From the NCBI GenBank assembly GCA_965278995.1, contig OZ257136.1, positions 2,418,001-2,482,000 of the forward strand: 64,000 nt of DNA, read 5' to 3'. Of this stretch, positions 9,050-17,405 are shown in pieces. The stretch comes from JADJYF01 sp965278995 (GTDB lineage Bacteria > Pseudomonadota > Gammaproteobacteria > Ga0077536). The notes under the pieces were generated by a model. It saw nothing but the letters and a program-made list of their open reading frames with translations. It did not search any database and was not told the DNA's origin. The position numbers and the translations under genes are program-made. Position 1 is the stretch's first letter, and every line of letters starts with the position of its first letter.

Positions 9050-10190
9050 AATCGCCGGGCTTGCCGTCGCTCAAATAACGCAGTTCGATGTCGTCGCTCG
9101 GCAGCAACCCATCGATTTGATCGAGCTGGCTGGAAACCATACCTCCCAGCTCGGACAGTTCGCGATGTAGTTGCTCGGCTCGCTTCAACTTTTCTTCCAT
9201 CTGATGCCGCGCCTGGTAGACCTCGGCTTTCTGTCGCGCCAATCGATTGGCCAGTGCCAGCAGCTGTTCATATCGTTTGCGCAGATCCGCCTCGCGGGCC
9301 GAATGCGCATTCTCGTAGCGGCTGCGTATGGTGACGATTTTCGCCCGGATTTCTTGTTCAGCTTTGGCCTTGAGTTTGGCAGCGTACGCTTTGATACGGA
9401 TCTGGGCGTGAGCGCGTTCGGCACTGCGCACGCTCTCGACGTGACGGCGAAGCTCGGCTTCGAAAGCGCGCGTCATCGTGCTGATGACATCGCCGGGCAG
9501 CGCGCTTGCTGCGAACTCGGCTGGCGGTGCGTCGAGTGCGCCGTCGTCCCGAGGCAGGGGATTTCGCGTCGACTCGAGGTCCGGGCTACCTACATCGAGC
9601 ATGACGCCGATTGTGTTATCGCCAACGAGCACTTCGGGTACGGCCGCGACAGTGCGCGTATCGGCCGCGACACCACTCAGACCACGATGTTCTTCACGTA
9701 GCGCACCGACCAGCATCGCGAGCTGCTGGCCATTGAAGGTCTCGGTATAGGAAGCCATTGGCGGCGGCTGTGATTCCGCTGCTTCGATTGCCGTCATCAG
9801 CTGAGATGGCGTGATGCGGAACACGCGAACTGGATGCAGCGCGACCACCGTCGCCGTTTTTTCGCCGGCTTCGTCGAGCGCGAAACGCGCAGGCCCATCG
9901 CCGGCGTGCAACAGCCGCGAGGTCCCGTCCGGGGTTTCGATACGGACCATGCCATCGAGCAGATAGTTGACGAAATCGTCATGCTCGCCGACGGAGCAGA
10001 TAAACTGGTTGCTCTCGAACTCCTGGACCTCGCCTGCGGCCAGAACCGCGCGGCGAACGTCTTCGGCCAGGTGTTCGAATGCCGAGAACAGGCGCAGCCG
10101 TCGAGCCAGGCTGCCGTCAGCCTGTTCCGCAGCTAGCTTGCGCTCGCGTTCGACACGCGCGCCGTTCAATGCCTCCTTGATTCTTTCCAT
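9048..10190 (-). CDS. Degenerate cyclic-nucleotide-binding-like domain + coiled-coil protein
   Basis: A 380-residue predicted cytoplasmic protein. Residues about 32-140 resemble a cNMP-binding/Crp-type beta roll (LFSAFEHLAEDVRRAVLAAG, later TATVVALHPVRVFRI). The phosphate-binding cassette is degenerate: GPARFALDEAGEKTATV lacks the usual GE-x-ALL and has Lys for the conserved Arg, so cAMP/cGMP binding is doubtful. A linker follows. Residues about 235-365 form a long charged coiled coil (AKAEQEIRAKIVTIRSRYEN, ARQKAEVYQARHQMEEKLKR). There is no HTH, so it is not a Crp-type regulator. A scaffold or regulatory role is a guess. Confidence 0.8.
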   Translation of the reverse strand: MERIKEALNGARVERERKLAAEQADGSLARRLRLFSAFEHLAEDVRRAVLAAGEVQEFESNQFICSVGEHDDFVNYLLDGMVRIETPDGTSRLLHAGDGPARFALDEAGEKTATVVALHPVRVFRITPSQLMTAIEAAESQPPPMASYTETFNGQQLAMLVGALREEHRGLSGVAADTRTVAAVPEVLVGDNTIGVMLDVGSPDLESTRNPLPRDDGALDAPPAEFAASALPGDVISTMTRAFEAELRRHVESVRSAERAHAQIRIKAYAAKLKAKAEQEIRAKIVTIRSRYENAHSAREADLRKRYEQLLALANRLARQKAEVYQARHQMEEKLKRAEQLHRELSELGGMVSSQLDQIDGLLPSDDIELRYLSDGKPGD

Positions 10191-10571
10191 CGTCGGTATC
10201 CGTGTTCTTCAGCTCGACCGGTGTGCTGGCGCGACCAGTGTAGTCCGCCAACCCGGGGCGTGTCAGCCGGCGTCCCGTCAACGAAGGACGGAAATTGTCG
10301 ACCAGCGCACGAGCGGCGGCGTGGACTCGCCGGCCGCACCGGCGAAAGCACGATCACAGATGCCTGATTGTCAATAATCGTTGCGAAATCAGCGTCCCGG
10401 GCGTCTATTCTCCGCACCGCTGAAAGCCGTACGCTGCACTGCGTCGCGCGGGCCTCAAACGGACCTCGCAAGCACGGTAACCGGCCAGCGAGCGAGCGAC
10501 TGGAAGTCGCAGCACGGCGGCCCGCTGAATTACGTATACTGTGGCGAGGCCTACGAGGGGAGTCTTCCGCC
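10191..10571. other. Divergent intergenic region
   Basis: About 380 bases between the divergent cNMP-like gene and the amidohydrolase gene. A TATACT at about 10537-10542 could be the -10 box of the amidohydrolase promoter; no convincing -35 box is seen. The amidohydrolase frame is open through much of this stretch, but the upstream residues look non-coding. Confidence 0.45.
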
Positions 10572-12254
10572 ATGTCTTACGATCTCGTCATTCGCAATGG
10601 CACCGTCGTCGACGGCACCGGCGCAGCGCGCGTCCACGCCGATGTCGCCGTCAAGGACGGCATTATCGTCGAAGTCGGCAAGGTATCCGGCACCGCCGCC
10701 AGAACCATCGATGCCAGCGACCTCATCGTCGCACCGGGCTTCGTCGATCCACACACGCATTACGATGCGCAGATCTGCTGGGATGACGTGACGTCGCCGT
10801 CCTGCTGGCACGGTGTGACCACCGTCATGATGGGTAACTGTGGCGTCGGACTTGCGCCATGCCGTCCGCAGACGCGCGAAGTCGCGGCCTGGGATCTGGT
10901 CAATGTCGAAGCCATTCCTTTCGACGTGCTGAGCCGCGGTGTGACCTGGGACTGGGAAACATTTCCCGAATATATGGATGCCGCCGAGCGACGCGGCTCC
11001 GGTCTGAACCTCGGTTTTCTCGGCGCGCTCACGCCGTTCCGCCATTTCGTACTCGGCGAAGAATCCGCTGAACGGGCAGCGACGCCAGCCGAGACCAAAC
11101 AAATTGCGGGCCTGCTGCGCGAAGCGATGGATGCTGGCTGCTTCGGTTTCACGACAACCAATGCCGGCCAGCATATCGGCTATCAGGGGCGGCCGCTGGC
11201 CTGCCGTCTGGCGAGCAACGACGAATTGCGCGCCTACGGCAACGTGCTCCGCGATGTCGGGCGTGGCACCATCGAAGTCGCATTGACCAACGAAGTTTCG
11301 GTCGTCAGTCCGCAGGAGCGAGAGATGCTCGACCTGCTGTTGTCATCCAGCGGGCGGCCAGTAACCTGGCTGGCACTGCTGAATCGCGATGACAACCCGA
11401 ATCAGGTGCAGGAAACATTGGTCCTGGTCGACGACCTGATCAAGCGCGGGTCGGTGCCACAGGCCACCTGCCGGCCGCTGGTCGGCCAGATTGATCTCAG
11501 CAAACCGTTCGTATTCGCCAACATGCCGTGCTTCAATCCGGTATTCAATCGTCCGGTCGACGAGCAGATAGCGTTGTATCGCTCATCGGAGTTCCGCGCC
11601 GCCTTCAAGGAATCGCTGAAGAAAGCATTGATATTCTCGGCCCGTTGGAATCTCGCCATCGTGCTCGAAGTGACCGACCCGGCCATGCAGAAGTACGTCG
11701 GGCGAAACGTCGAAGAAATCGCGCGCGAGCGCAATGCGCATCCGGCCGACACGTTCCTCGATCTCGCGATGGAAGATCAACTGCGCCTGCAGTACACCTA
11801 CGATTTCTTCAACGCCGACGAATCGCGCATCCCGGAGTTGATTAGCGACCCGCGCATCATGATTGGTTTATCTGACGGTGGCGCGCATGTCGACAGCCTA
11901 TGCGACGCCGGCTACGCGACTTATCTGCTCGGCACCTGGGTGCGCGAATGGCAGGCGATGACGCTCGAGCGTGCCGTCCAGCGGATTACCACTGAACCGG
12001 CCAAACTGTTCGGCATTACGCAACGTGGACGCATCGCGCCGGGGCTTGCCGCCGACTTTGCCATTTTCGATCTGGCAACGGTCGGTTCGAACAAGCGAGG
12101 CGAGATGCGTTATGACCTGCCGGGCGGCGGGCGCCGCCTGGTGGTGACTGCACGCGGCGTCGAGTACACCATCGTCAACGGCGTACCGCTGTTCGAACAC
12201 GGTCGCGACACGGGTATGCGGACAGGCACGGTACTACGATCAGGCCGAGCTTGA
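10572..12254 (+). CDS. N-acyl-D-amino-acid deacylase-type amidohydrolase
   Basis: A 560-residue metal-dependent hydrolase. It begins MSYDLVIRNGTVVDGTGAAR, typical of the D-aminoacylase/dihydroorotase-like group. The metal-binding motif is in APGFVDPHTHYDAQ, followed by WHGVTTVMMGNCGVGLAP. A late SDGGAHVD segment and the C-terminal PAKLFGITQRGRIAPGLAAD complete the family pattern. The start at 10572 has a GAGGGGAG ribosome site. Substrate is unknown; family members in catabolic clusters cleave amides or lactams. It is followed by a hairpin at 12271-12299 and converges on the Rieske oxygenase gene. Confidence 0.9.
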   Translation: MSYDLVIRNGTVVDGTGAARVHADVAVKDGIIVEVGKVSGTAARTIDASDLIVAPGFVDPHTHYDAQICWDDVTSPSCWHGVTTVMMGNCGVGLAPCRPQTREVAAWDLVNVEAIPFDVLSRGVTWDWETFPEYMDAAERRGSGLNLGFLGALTPFRHFVLGEESAERAATPAETKQIAGLLREAMDAGCFGFTTTNAGQHIGYQGRPLACRLASNDELRAYGNVLRDVGRGTIEVALTNEVSVVSPQEREMLDLLLSSSGRPVTWLALLNRDDNPNQVQETLVLVDDLIKRGSVPQATCRPLVGQIDLSKPFVFANMPCFNPVFNRPVDEQIALYRSSEFRAAFKESLKKALIFSARWNLAIVLEVTDPAMQKYVGRNVEEIARERNAHPADTFLDLAMEDQLRLQYTYDFFNADESRIPELISDPRIMIGLSDGGAHVDSLCDAGYATYLLGTWVREWQAMTLERAVQRITTEPAKLFGITQRGRIAPGLAADFAIFDLATVGSNKRGEMRYDLPGGGRRLVVTARGVEYTIVNGVPLFEHGRDTGMRTGTVLRSGRA

Positions 12255-12270
12255 GCATCGCTTGAGGAAA

Positions 12271-12326
12271 ACATTGCCGCGCGCAAAGCGCGGCAATGTC
12301 AGCGCAACCCTGCCACGGGGTTGCGC
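12271..12326. terminator. Two adjacent hairpins between convergent genes
   Basis: A perfect 12-bp stem (ACATTGCCGCGC, loop of 5) spans 12271-12299. A second 9-bp stem (GCGCAACCC / GGGTTGCGC) lies at 12302-12326. They lie between the ends of the amidohydrolase (plus) and the Rieske gene (minus). The stem positions suit bidirectional termination, although no strong T-run follows on either strand. Confidence 0.65.
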
Positions 12327-12338
12327 CGTCGCCAATAG

Positions 12339-13568
12339 TCACTCGATATAAGGTGCCATCAGTGGCACCACGCGCAGTGTCTCGGGTACCGAGTCCACGC
12401 CCATGCGTCGGTCAGCTTCTTCATGCCAATGGTAGATGCGCCGCTCCTGATAGCTGAGCGGTACTCCGCGAAAACCGGGTGATTCGAGCGACGCCTGCAT
12501 CGGTTCGGCGAACTGGATATCCTCGTCGACTATTCGATCGAAGTTCGCGATGCGCATATCCCACAGCGCTGCGCGCGGACCGCCACCCCAGTCGGGTGCG
12601 AACCACAGCACTTCCATCGCTGAAGTCCGCAGCGTCTTTGGCCACATCGCGACGCAGGGCATGCCGGTGGGCGATATCGGTACGATGAGATTCGGAAACA
12701 CGCAGTAGCTCGGGTTGTGATGGCGTTCGATCGCGGTGCTCGTAGCCATTTCCGGCATGTCGATGGTACCGGGGTCGACCCAGTCGTCGCGCCGGTTCGG
12801 CGAGAGCATCATGGAATGGCCGTTCCGCCACAAGTGCACACTGGTGCCCTGATTGTCGAAAATCCGGTCAGTGGTGCGCGGATGGAGCAGCTTGAAATGA
12901 TAAGCCTCGAGAAAATTCTCGAGCAGCACTTTCACATTGCAGGCGACTTCGAATTCGCGACGTTCAACCAGGCGCAATTCGGTCAGAGGCAGGTGTTGCA
13001 TGTATCGTGCAAGCGGCTGCAGAAAGTCACTTAACGTTCCAGCTCGATTGTCTTCGCAGACGAAAATCCAGTTACCGAATTGTTCACAGCGCACCGCGAC
13101 CAGCGCGCGACAGGATTTCTCGACGGACGGCCAGTCGCGTGCCTCGCTGACGGCACGCAGCTGACCCTGACGGTCGTAGCTCCAGCCGTGGTAGCCACAC
13201 ACCAGGGTCGGGCCGGCAGTGCCCGCAGCGCTGCGAACGACCGGCGCACCGCGGTGTCGGCAGGTATTATAGAAAGCGCGGATGTCACCGTCGTCGCCAC
13301 GAATGAGCACTATCGGCGCGCTGCCGTGGCGCCAGACCAGAAAACTGCCGGCGGCCGGCAGTTGATCGGTATGCGCCGCGTACAGCCAGCTCCGCGACCA
13401 TAGCTTTTGTCGCTCGAGCATAAAGAAATCCGCATCGGTGTAGCGCCCTGCGGGAATATCGGGCAGCGTCGGGAAATCCGCAGGTGGCGCCGTGCGGGCA
13501 CGTTCACACGCAATACGCGCGATCCACTCCGCGACAGTGCGCTCGTTCAAGGCCGAACCAGCTGTCAA
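12339..13568 (-). CDS. Rieske aromatic-ring-hydroxylating-type oxygenase, alpha subunit
   Basis: A 409-residue non-heme iron oxygenase. The Rieske 2Fe-2S ligands are visible as CRHRG...CGYHGWSY, with about 16 residues between the Cys-His pairs. The mononuclear iron site is formed by ENFLEAYHFKLLHP and a later Asp in NFDRIVDED. The start is a TTG at 13568, preceded by a perfect GAGGAGG ribosome site at 5-base spacing; the longer frame to 13658 would overlap the upstream gene and has no such site. No ferredoxin or reductase partner is adjacent, so electrons must come from elsewhere. Substrate unknown; hydroxylation or demethylation of a cyclic compound is likely. Confidence 0.9.
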   Translation of the reverse strand: MTAGSALNERTVAEWIARIACERARTAPPADFPTLPDIPAGRYTDADFFMLERQKLWSRSWLYAAHTDQLPAAGSFLVWRHGSAPIVLIRGDDGDIRAFYNTCRHRGAPVVRSAAGTAGPTLVCGYHGWSYDRQGQLRAVSEARDWPSVEKSCRALVAVRCEQFGNWIFVCEDNRAGTLSDFLQPLARYMQHLPLTELRLVERREFEVACNVKVLLENFLEAYHFKLLHPRTTDRIFDNQGTSVHLWRNGHSMMLSPNRRDDWVDPGTIDMPEMATSTAIERHHNPSYCVFPNLIVPISPTGMPCVAMWPKTLRTSAMEVLWFAPDWGGGPRAALWDMRIANFDRIVDEDIQFAEPMQASLESPGFRGVPLSYQERRIYHWHEEADRRMGVDSVPETLRVVPLMAPYIE

Positions 13569-13582
13569 GAACACCTCCTCAC

Positions 13583-14512
13583 TCAAACTGACGCGGTTCG
13601 CTGCAACCGTGCGCTTTCGACCAGCAGAACGGCGGCTACCACCAGCGCGATACCCCACAACTGCTGCGCGCCCAGTCGCTGATCAAGAACCACGAAACCG
13701 AGCAAGACGCTGGTCACAGGCTCGATATTCATCGCCAGCGAGGTCTTGACCGGTCCAAGGCGACCGATCACGACGAACAGCATGATGATGCCGAAAGTAT
13801 AGAACACGGGGGCACCGATGAACCCGACCCAGGCAAACGTCGTATGCGGGAACTGGACCCCGCCATGCACTGCTGCCACCCCATAAAAGACTGCCAGCGC
13901 AGTGCCGAGCATGTGCAGCGTCACCGGTCGCGAATCGCCGTCGCCGCGTACGCGCGGACTCAGCGTCATGACCGCGGTCACGCCGACAGCGCCCATCAGG
14001 CAGAGTGCAGTGCCCAGCTTATGCACCGGAGTACCGAAAAGGTCGAGCGCGAACACGATGCCGGTGAAAGCGATCAGCAGCGCAATGGCCGTCCTCGTAC
14101 TGTAAGCCTGGCGCCCACTCCACCATTCAACGACGCCGACGAAGATCGGAAATACGTAGAATGTCGCGACGACCAGACCGACCGGCAGGTACTTGATGGC
14201 GACAAGCACGCCGTAGGAGTAGGCGGCGAATATACAACCGATCAGTATCGCGCCACGTCGGCGTGAAGGTTCGAGACTGCACCGTTGGCCGGTCGTGGCC
14301 AGGACGATGAACAGAACGACGAATGCGACGGACGAACGCGTCAGCAGTACGGCAAGTGGCGTTGCACCGCCGGTATAGGAAACGGCAGCAAGCGTGGAGT
14401 TGGCGGCGAACGAGACGCCGACCAGCATGGCCAGCAGAACGCCTTGCCAGGGACTCCGCACTGCCGCGACGACCGGCAGCGCGCGGAGTCGACGCCCCTC
14501 ACCCGCGGTCAA
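13583..14512 (-). CDS. EamA/DMT-family membrane transporter
   Basis: About 309 residues with roughly ten hydrophobic segments arranged as two EamA repeats. The second repeat ends with GPVKTSLAMNIEPVTSVLLGFVVLDQ, a classic drug/metabolite-transporter signature. The first helix begins VLLAMLVGVSFAANSTLA. The 5' end is uncertain: a TTG at 14512 overlaps the end of the upstream gene by 14 bases, suggesting coupling, and GTG at 14461 is an alternative. It lies 14 bases upstream of the Rieske oxygenase gene on the same strand, so the pair may be co-transcribed. Export or import of a metabolite is likely; the substrate is unknown. Confidence 0.85.
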   Translation of the reverse strand: MTAGEGRRLRALPVVAAVRSPWQGVLLAMLVGVSFAANSTLAAVSYTGGATPLAVLLTRSSVAFVVLFIVLATTGQRCSLEPSRRRGAILIGCIFAAYSYGVLVAIKYLPVGLVVATFYVFPIFVGVVEWWSGRQAYSTRTAIALLIAFTGIVFALDLFGTPVHKLGTALCLMGAVGVTAVMTLSPRVRGDGDSRPVTLHMLGTALAVFYGVAAVHGGVQFPHTTFAWVGFIGAPVFYTFGIIMLFVVIGRLGPVKTSLAMNIEPVTSVLLGFVVLDQRLGAQQLWGIALVVAAVLLVESARLQRTASV

Positions 14513-15317
14513 ACACCGACCGTCGCAGACCCATCAGAAACAGCGGCCCAGCCAGCAGGAGTGCGGCAGGGGGCAATGGCACCGGCGCGATGGCAATGCG
14601 TCCAATCTGAACATGCGAGCGCGCGGAACCGGTGTCATCCCCGAAGAACAGCAAGCTCGAGTTATCGTACGGATTCCAGGCGGCATCGACGCCGCTCGGA
14701 TTGTAGTTGCGCAAAGTTCCGGTCAGCAGCGCACTTCCGTTCTGCGTCAGCTGATACTGCATGCCGTGGACCGACAGCACATAGTCGAGCAGGTTGGCGC
14801 TGGTATCCAGCAAGGCGAATTCGGCCTGGGTGAACAAGCCGCCCGCATTCGGGTTGGCATCTTCGTAAGCCCACACCCTATCGGTGAAGAATCCAAGTTC
14901 GAGTCCGAAGAGATCTTCGCCGATGGCAATCACGCTGAAACCTGCCCGGTCGAGTCGGCCATCGGTATTGTCGTCGCGCGCCAGATGCGCTTCGGTCAGA
15001 ACCTTGAGCGAGAACTCAAGCTTGAACCCGGCGACACGATCGAGAACGGGTATCGCCGGATGCTGAGCGCTGCCGTCTGCCGGCAGCTCGGAGATATAGC
15101 CCGCCTGCAGCGCGTTGGCGAGGGTGGTATCGAGATCGATAAGACCAGCGGGCGTTTGCTGAAAAATACCGAGACCGAGACGGTTGAAGCCTTGTGCTTC
15201 AGGCGACAGGCCAAGCGCAGGGTCAAACAGCGTCGCGGCTGTGGCGCTCTGGCCACCGAACATCGCCAGCGCCAGCATGAGCACCCGACGCAGACACGAA
15301 TGATTAGATCCTTGCAT
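14499..15317 (-). CDS. Exported protein with VPLPA-CTERM sorting tail
   Basis: A 272-residue secreted protein. It has an N-terminal signal peptide (MLALAMFGGQSATAA) and a C-terminal VPLPPAALLLAGPLFLMG helix followed by LRR, the variant PEP-CTERM tail recognised by exosortases. The middle is unrecognised, rich in Asp/Asn, and probably a beta-sandwich. A GGAGGAG ribosome site lies six bases before the ATG. Exosortase proteins are processed and delivered to the surface or to extracellular polysaccharide; no exosortase gene is in the window. Its stop region overlaps the DMT gene start. Confidence 0.88.
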   Translation of the reverse strand: MQGSNHSCLRRVLMLALAMFGGQSATAATLFDPALGLSPEAQGFNRLGLGIFQQTPAGLIDLDTTLANALQAGYISELPADGSAQHPAIPVLDRVAGFKLEFSLKVLTEAHLARDDNTDGRLDRAGFSVIAIGEDLFGLELGFFTDRVWAYEDANPNAGGLFTQAEFALLDTSANLLDYVLSVHGMQYQLTQNGSALLTGTLRNYNPSGVDAAWNPYDNSSLLFFGDDTGSARSHVQIGRIAIAPVPLPPAALLLAGPLFLMGLRRSVFDRG

Positions 15318-15531
15318 GGAAGCTCCTCCGGTCCCGCAGCTATCAGCGCTGATTATACGCAGGCGACCACGGCGCGCAGTGTGAGGTAAATGGCATTCGG
15401 GCGCCGCCGTTCACAATGGCGCAGCTTCGCACCGCACCCCACCCCTGCTACAGTCGTCGCGCCCGCCCCGCGGGCTGCATTACTCCGTCAGATCCCCTGG
15501 CAAACGCCGGACACCCATCAGGAGACCAACC

Positions 15532-15825
15532 ATGACGACCCAAGTGATTCTCGAATTTCGCGCCAAATCCGATTGCATCGAAAAAGTACGGGCCTGGTTG
15601 AAAAATGTGCTGCCGGATACGCGGAGCTTTGCCGGTTGCGTCACTCTGCACGTGACTCAGAATCAGGACGATCCGGCCGCCATCATGATCGTCGAGCAAT
15701 GGGATACGCGCGCCAATTACGAGGCCTATCTGGCCTGGCGCACCGAGCGCGGCGACATGGACGCCTTCGGCGCGATGATGGATGGCCCGCCGTCCATACG
15801 TTTCTTCGACTACTTCCGCGTGTGA
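15532..15825 (+). CDS. Antibiotic-biosynthesis-monooxygenase-fold (YgiN-like) protein
   Basis: A 97-residue ferredoxin-like alpha/beta-fold protein. The pattern VILEFRAKSDCIEKVRAWLK, then GCVTLHVTQNQDDPAAIMIVEQWDT and YEAYLAWR, matches the ABM/quinol-monooxygenase family. Members act as small cofactor-free oxygenases or stress proteins. A GGAGACC ribosome site precedes the ATG. It converges on the SDR gene at 15869. Function here is unknown. Confidence 0.85.
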   Translation: MTTQVILEFRAKSDCIEKVRAWLKNVLPDTRSFAGCVTLHVTQNQDDPAAIMIVEQWDTRANYEAYLAWRTERGDMDAFGAMMDGPPSIRFFDYFRV

Positions 15826-15868
15826 AACCGAACGCGCTCATGCCGAGCGAAGTTATTTTTCGCGCCTG

Positions 15869-16621
15869 CTAAGCGCTGAAGCCGCCATCGATGCCGATGA
15901 TCTGACCATTGATGTAGCTCGCCCCGGGTGAAACCAGAAAGTCGACAACGGCACTGACTTCCTCGGGGCGCCCCATGCGCCCGAGTGGGGTATTGGCGAC
16001 CATGGTGCGGATCACGCCCTGCGCCAGCTCGTTGTCGGCGAATTCCGGCGCGTAGACGATACCGGCATCGATGACTGCCGGCGCGATGCCGTTGCAGCGC
16101 ACATTGTACGGGCCGAGTTCCCTGGCCATTTGCCGCAACAACGCGCCGACAGCGGATTTCGGGCAACCGGACATGCCGTCGTTTTCCAAGGTGCGCAGTA
16201 CCGCCGTCGTCAGAAACATGACGATGCTGCCACCGCCGGCTGCCTTGAGCGCAAGTCCGCCGTGCTTGAGCACATTGAACGCGCCGCGCACGTCAGTCGC
16301 GTAGACGCGGTCGAAGTCGGCGTCATGCACAGCCGTCAAAGGCATCAAGGGAATCGCCGGGCCGGTCGCGCACACGACTGCGCCGAGACCGTCAGCAAAG
16401 CCGGCCGCAGCAGCTATGAATCCGGCCACCGAGAGCGCCTCGCGGATATCGACCTGGTGGACCATGGCCTGCCCGCCAGCGGCAGCCACCGTTGCGGCCA
16501 GTTCATCGGCCTTGCTCCGATTGCGCGCGTAGCCAATATATACCGGTGCGCGCAAGGCGAGTGTCTCGACAACCGCTGCGCCGAGTCCGCCGGTCGCGCC
16601 GAGTATGGCAATCGTTTTCAC
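15869..16621 (-). CDS. SDR-family protein with altered active site
   Basis: A 250-residue short-chain dehydrogenase/reductase fold. The Rossmann motif GATGGLGAAVVETLA is intact, and the C-terminal NGQIIGIDGGFSA is typical. The catalytic region is abnormal: the expected Tyr-x-x-x-Lys reads GMSGCPKSAVGALLR, so Tyr is Cys and the Lys is displaced, and the usual Ser strand reads VMFLTTAV. The gene starts at GTG with a weak ribosome site. It is either a non-catalytic or altered-chemistry SDR. The small membrane protein and SnoaL-like genes upstream run in the same direction. Confidence 0.85.
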   Translation of the reverse strand: MKTIAILGATGGLGAAVVETLALRAPVYIGYARNRSKADELAATVAAAGGQAMVHQVDIREALSVAGFIAAAAGFADGLGAVVCATGPAIPLMPLTAVHDADFDRVYATDVRGAFNVLKHGGLALKAAGGGSIVMFLTTAVLRTLENDGMSGCPKSAVGALLRQMARELGPYNVRCNGIAPAVIDAGIVYAPEFADNELAQGVIRTMVANTPLGRMGRPEEVSAVVDFLVSPGASYINGQIIGIDGGFSA

Positions 16622-16650
16622 ACAGAGCGCTCGCTTAAATCGGTGTCAGA

Positions 16651-16881
16651 TCATCGACTGGCGGTTGCCGTGGACTTGGCCTTGGCCTTGAACCACAGAC
16701 AGGCTGCACCGGCAACCACCGCGACCGTGCCGAGCGCAGTCCAGACTATCGGCGAGGCGGGATTCGGATGCACGTTGTGTGCGACCACCGTCTCCATGGC
16801 GAACATCCCCGTGATCACGCAAATGCCCAATGCATTGCCGTAATTGCGCTGGTAGTCGCGTTGACTGCGTTCTCGTGCCAT
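16651..16881 (-). CDS. Small two-helix membrane protein, hypothetical
   Basis: A 76-residue protein. Two hydrophobic segments are visible (GNALGICVITGMFAMETVV and PIVWTALGTVAVVAGAACLW), joined by a short HNVHPNPAS loop. The N-terminus is highly charged (RERSQRDYQRNY). A GAGGGGGC ribosome site lies upstream of the ATG. Not recognised as a named family. It lies between a SnoaL-like gene and the altered SDR, all on the minus strand with short gaps, so they may form one transcript. Confidence 0.72.
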   Translation of the reverse strand: MARERSQRDYQRNYGNALGICVITGMFAMETVVAHNVHPNPASPIVWTALGTVAVVAGAACLWFKAKAKSTATASR

Positions 16882-16909
16882 GGCTCGGCTGCCCCCTCGC
16901 TCGAAGACT

Positions 16910-17344
16910 TCAGCGGTCGGCCACCATGCGCAGGACCACGCGCAGGTGCTGGTATTTCCATACCCCGTTCACTTTCACGTAGTCATCGTCATAGCGCAAC
17001 GCCAGCCATTTTTCTTCCTTGGATTCAGTGTACGTCCACGGTCCCATGATGTACCAGATGCCCGTGGCCCGATTGCCGTTGACCTCGATAACCGGATTCA
17101 TCATGTTGTGCTGCGAAAAACTGAAAGTCCGCTGAAAGCCGCGGAACAATTCGCGGATTGCGCCATGCCCGACGGCCTTGCCGAAATCCGGACTTTCCCA
17201 GATCCCGTCTTCGGCGAACACCGACGCAATCGTGTCGGGGTTGTGCATGTCGTCACAGATATGCGAATAGCGTGCTTTGAGCTGCTTGATGGCCTCGATA
17301 TCTTCGAGCCGCGTGATACGTTGTTCGAGTGCGGTCATGTCCAT
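16910..17344 (-). CDS. SnoaL-like / NTF2-fold protein
   Basis: A 144-residue single-domain protein. The opening LEQRITRLEDIEAIKQLKARY and FAEDGIWESPDFGKAVGHGAIRELF are characteristic of the SnoaL-like NTF2 superfamily, which includes dehydratases, isomerases and non-catalytic binding proteins. The C-terminal strands include WLALRYDDDYVKVNGVWKYQ. A GGGGAG ribosome site precedes ATG 17344. These proteins commonly accompany LLM oxidoreductases and CoA enzymes in steroid, terpenoid or aromatic catabolic clusters. The exact reaction is unknown. Confidence 0.87.
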   Translation of the reverse strand: MDMTALEQRITRLEDIEAIKQLKARYSHICDDMHNPDTIASVFAEDGIWESPDFGKAVGHGAIRELFRGFQRTFSFSQHNMMNPVIEVNGNRATGIWYIMGPWTYTESKEEKWLALRYDDDYVKVNGVWKYQHLRVVLRMVADR

Positions 17345-17405
17345 GGCGTTCTCCCCTGTTGATTGATTCGTTCGAGTGCTGCCCGGTGATTCTGGCGGCG
17401 AAACT

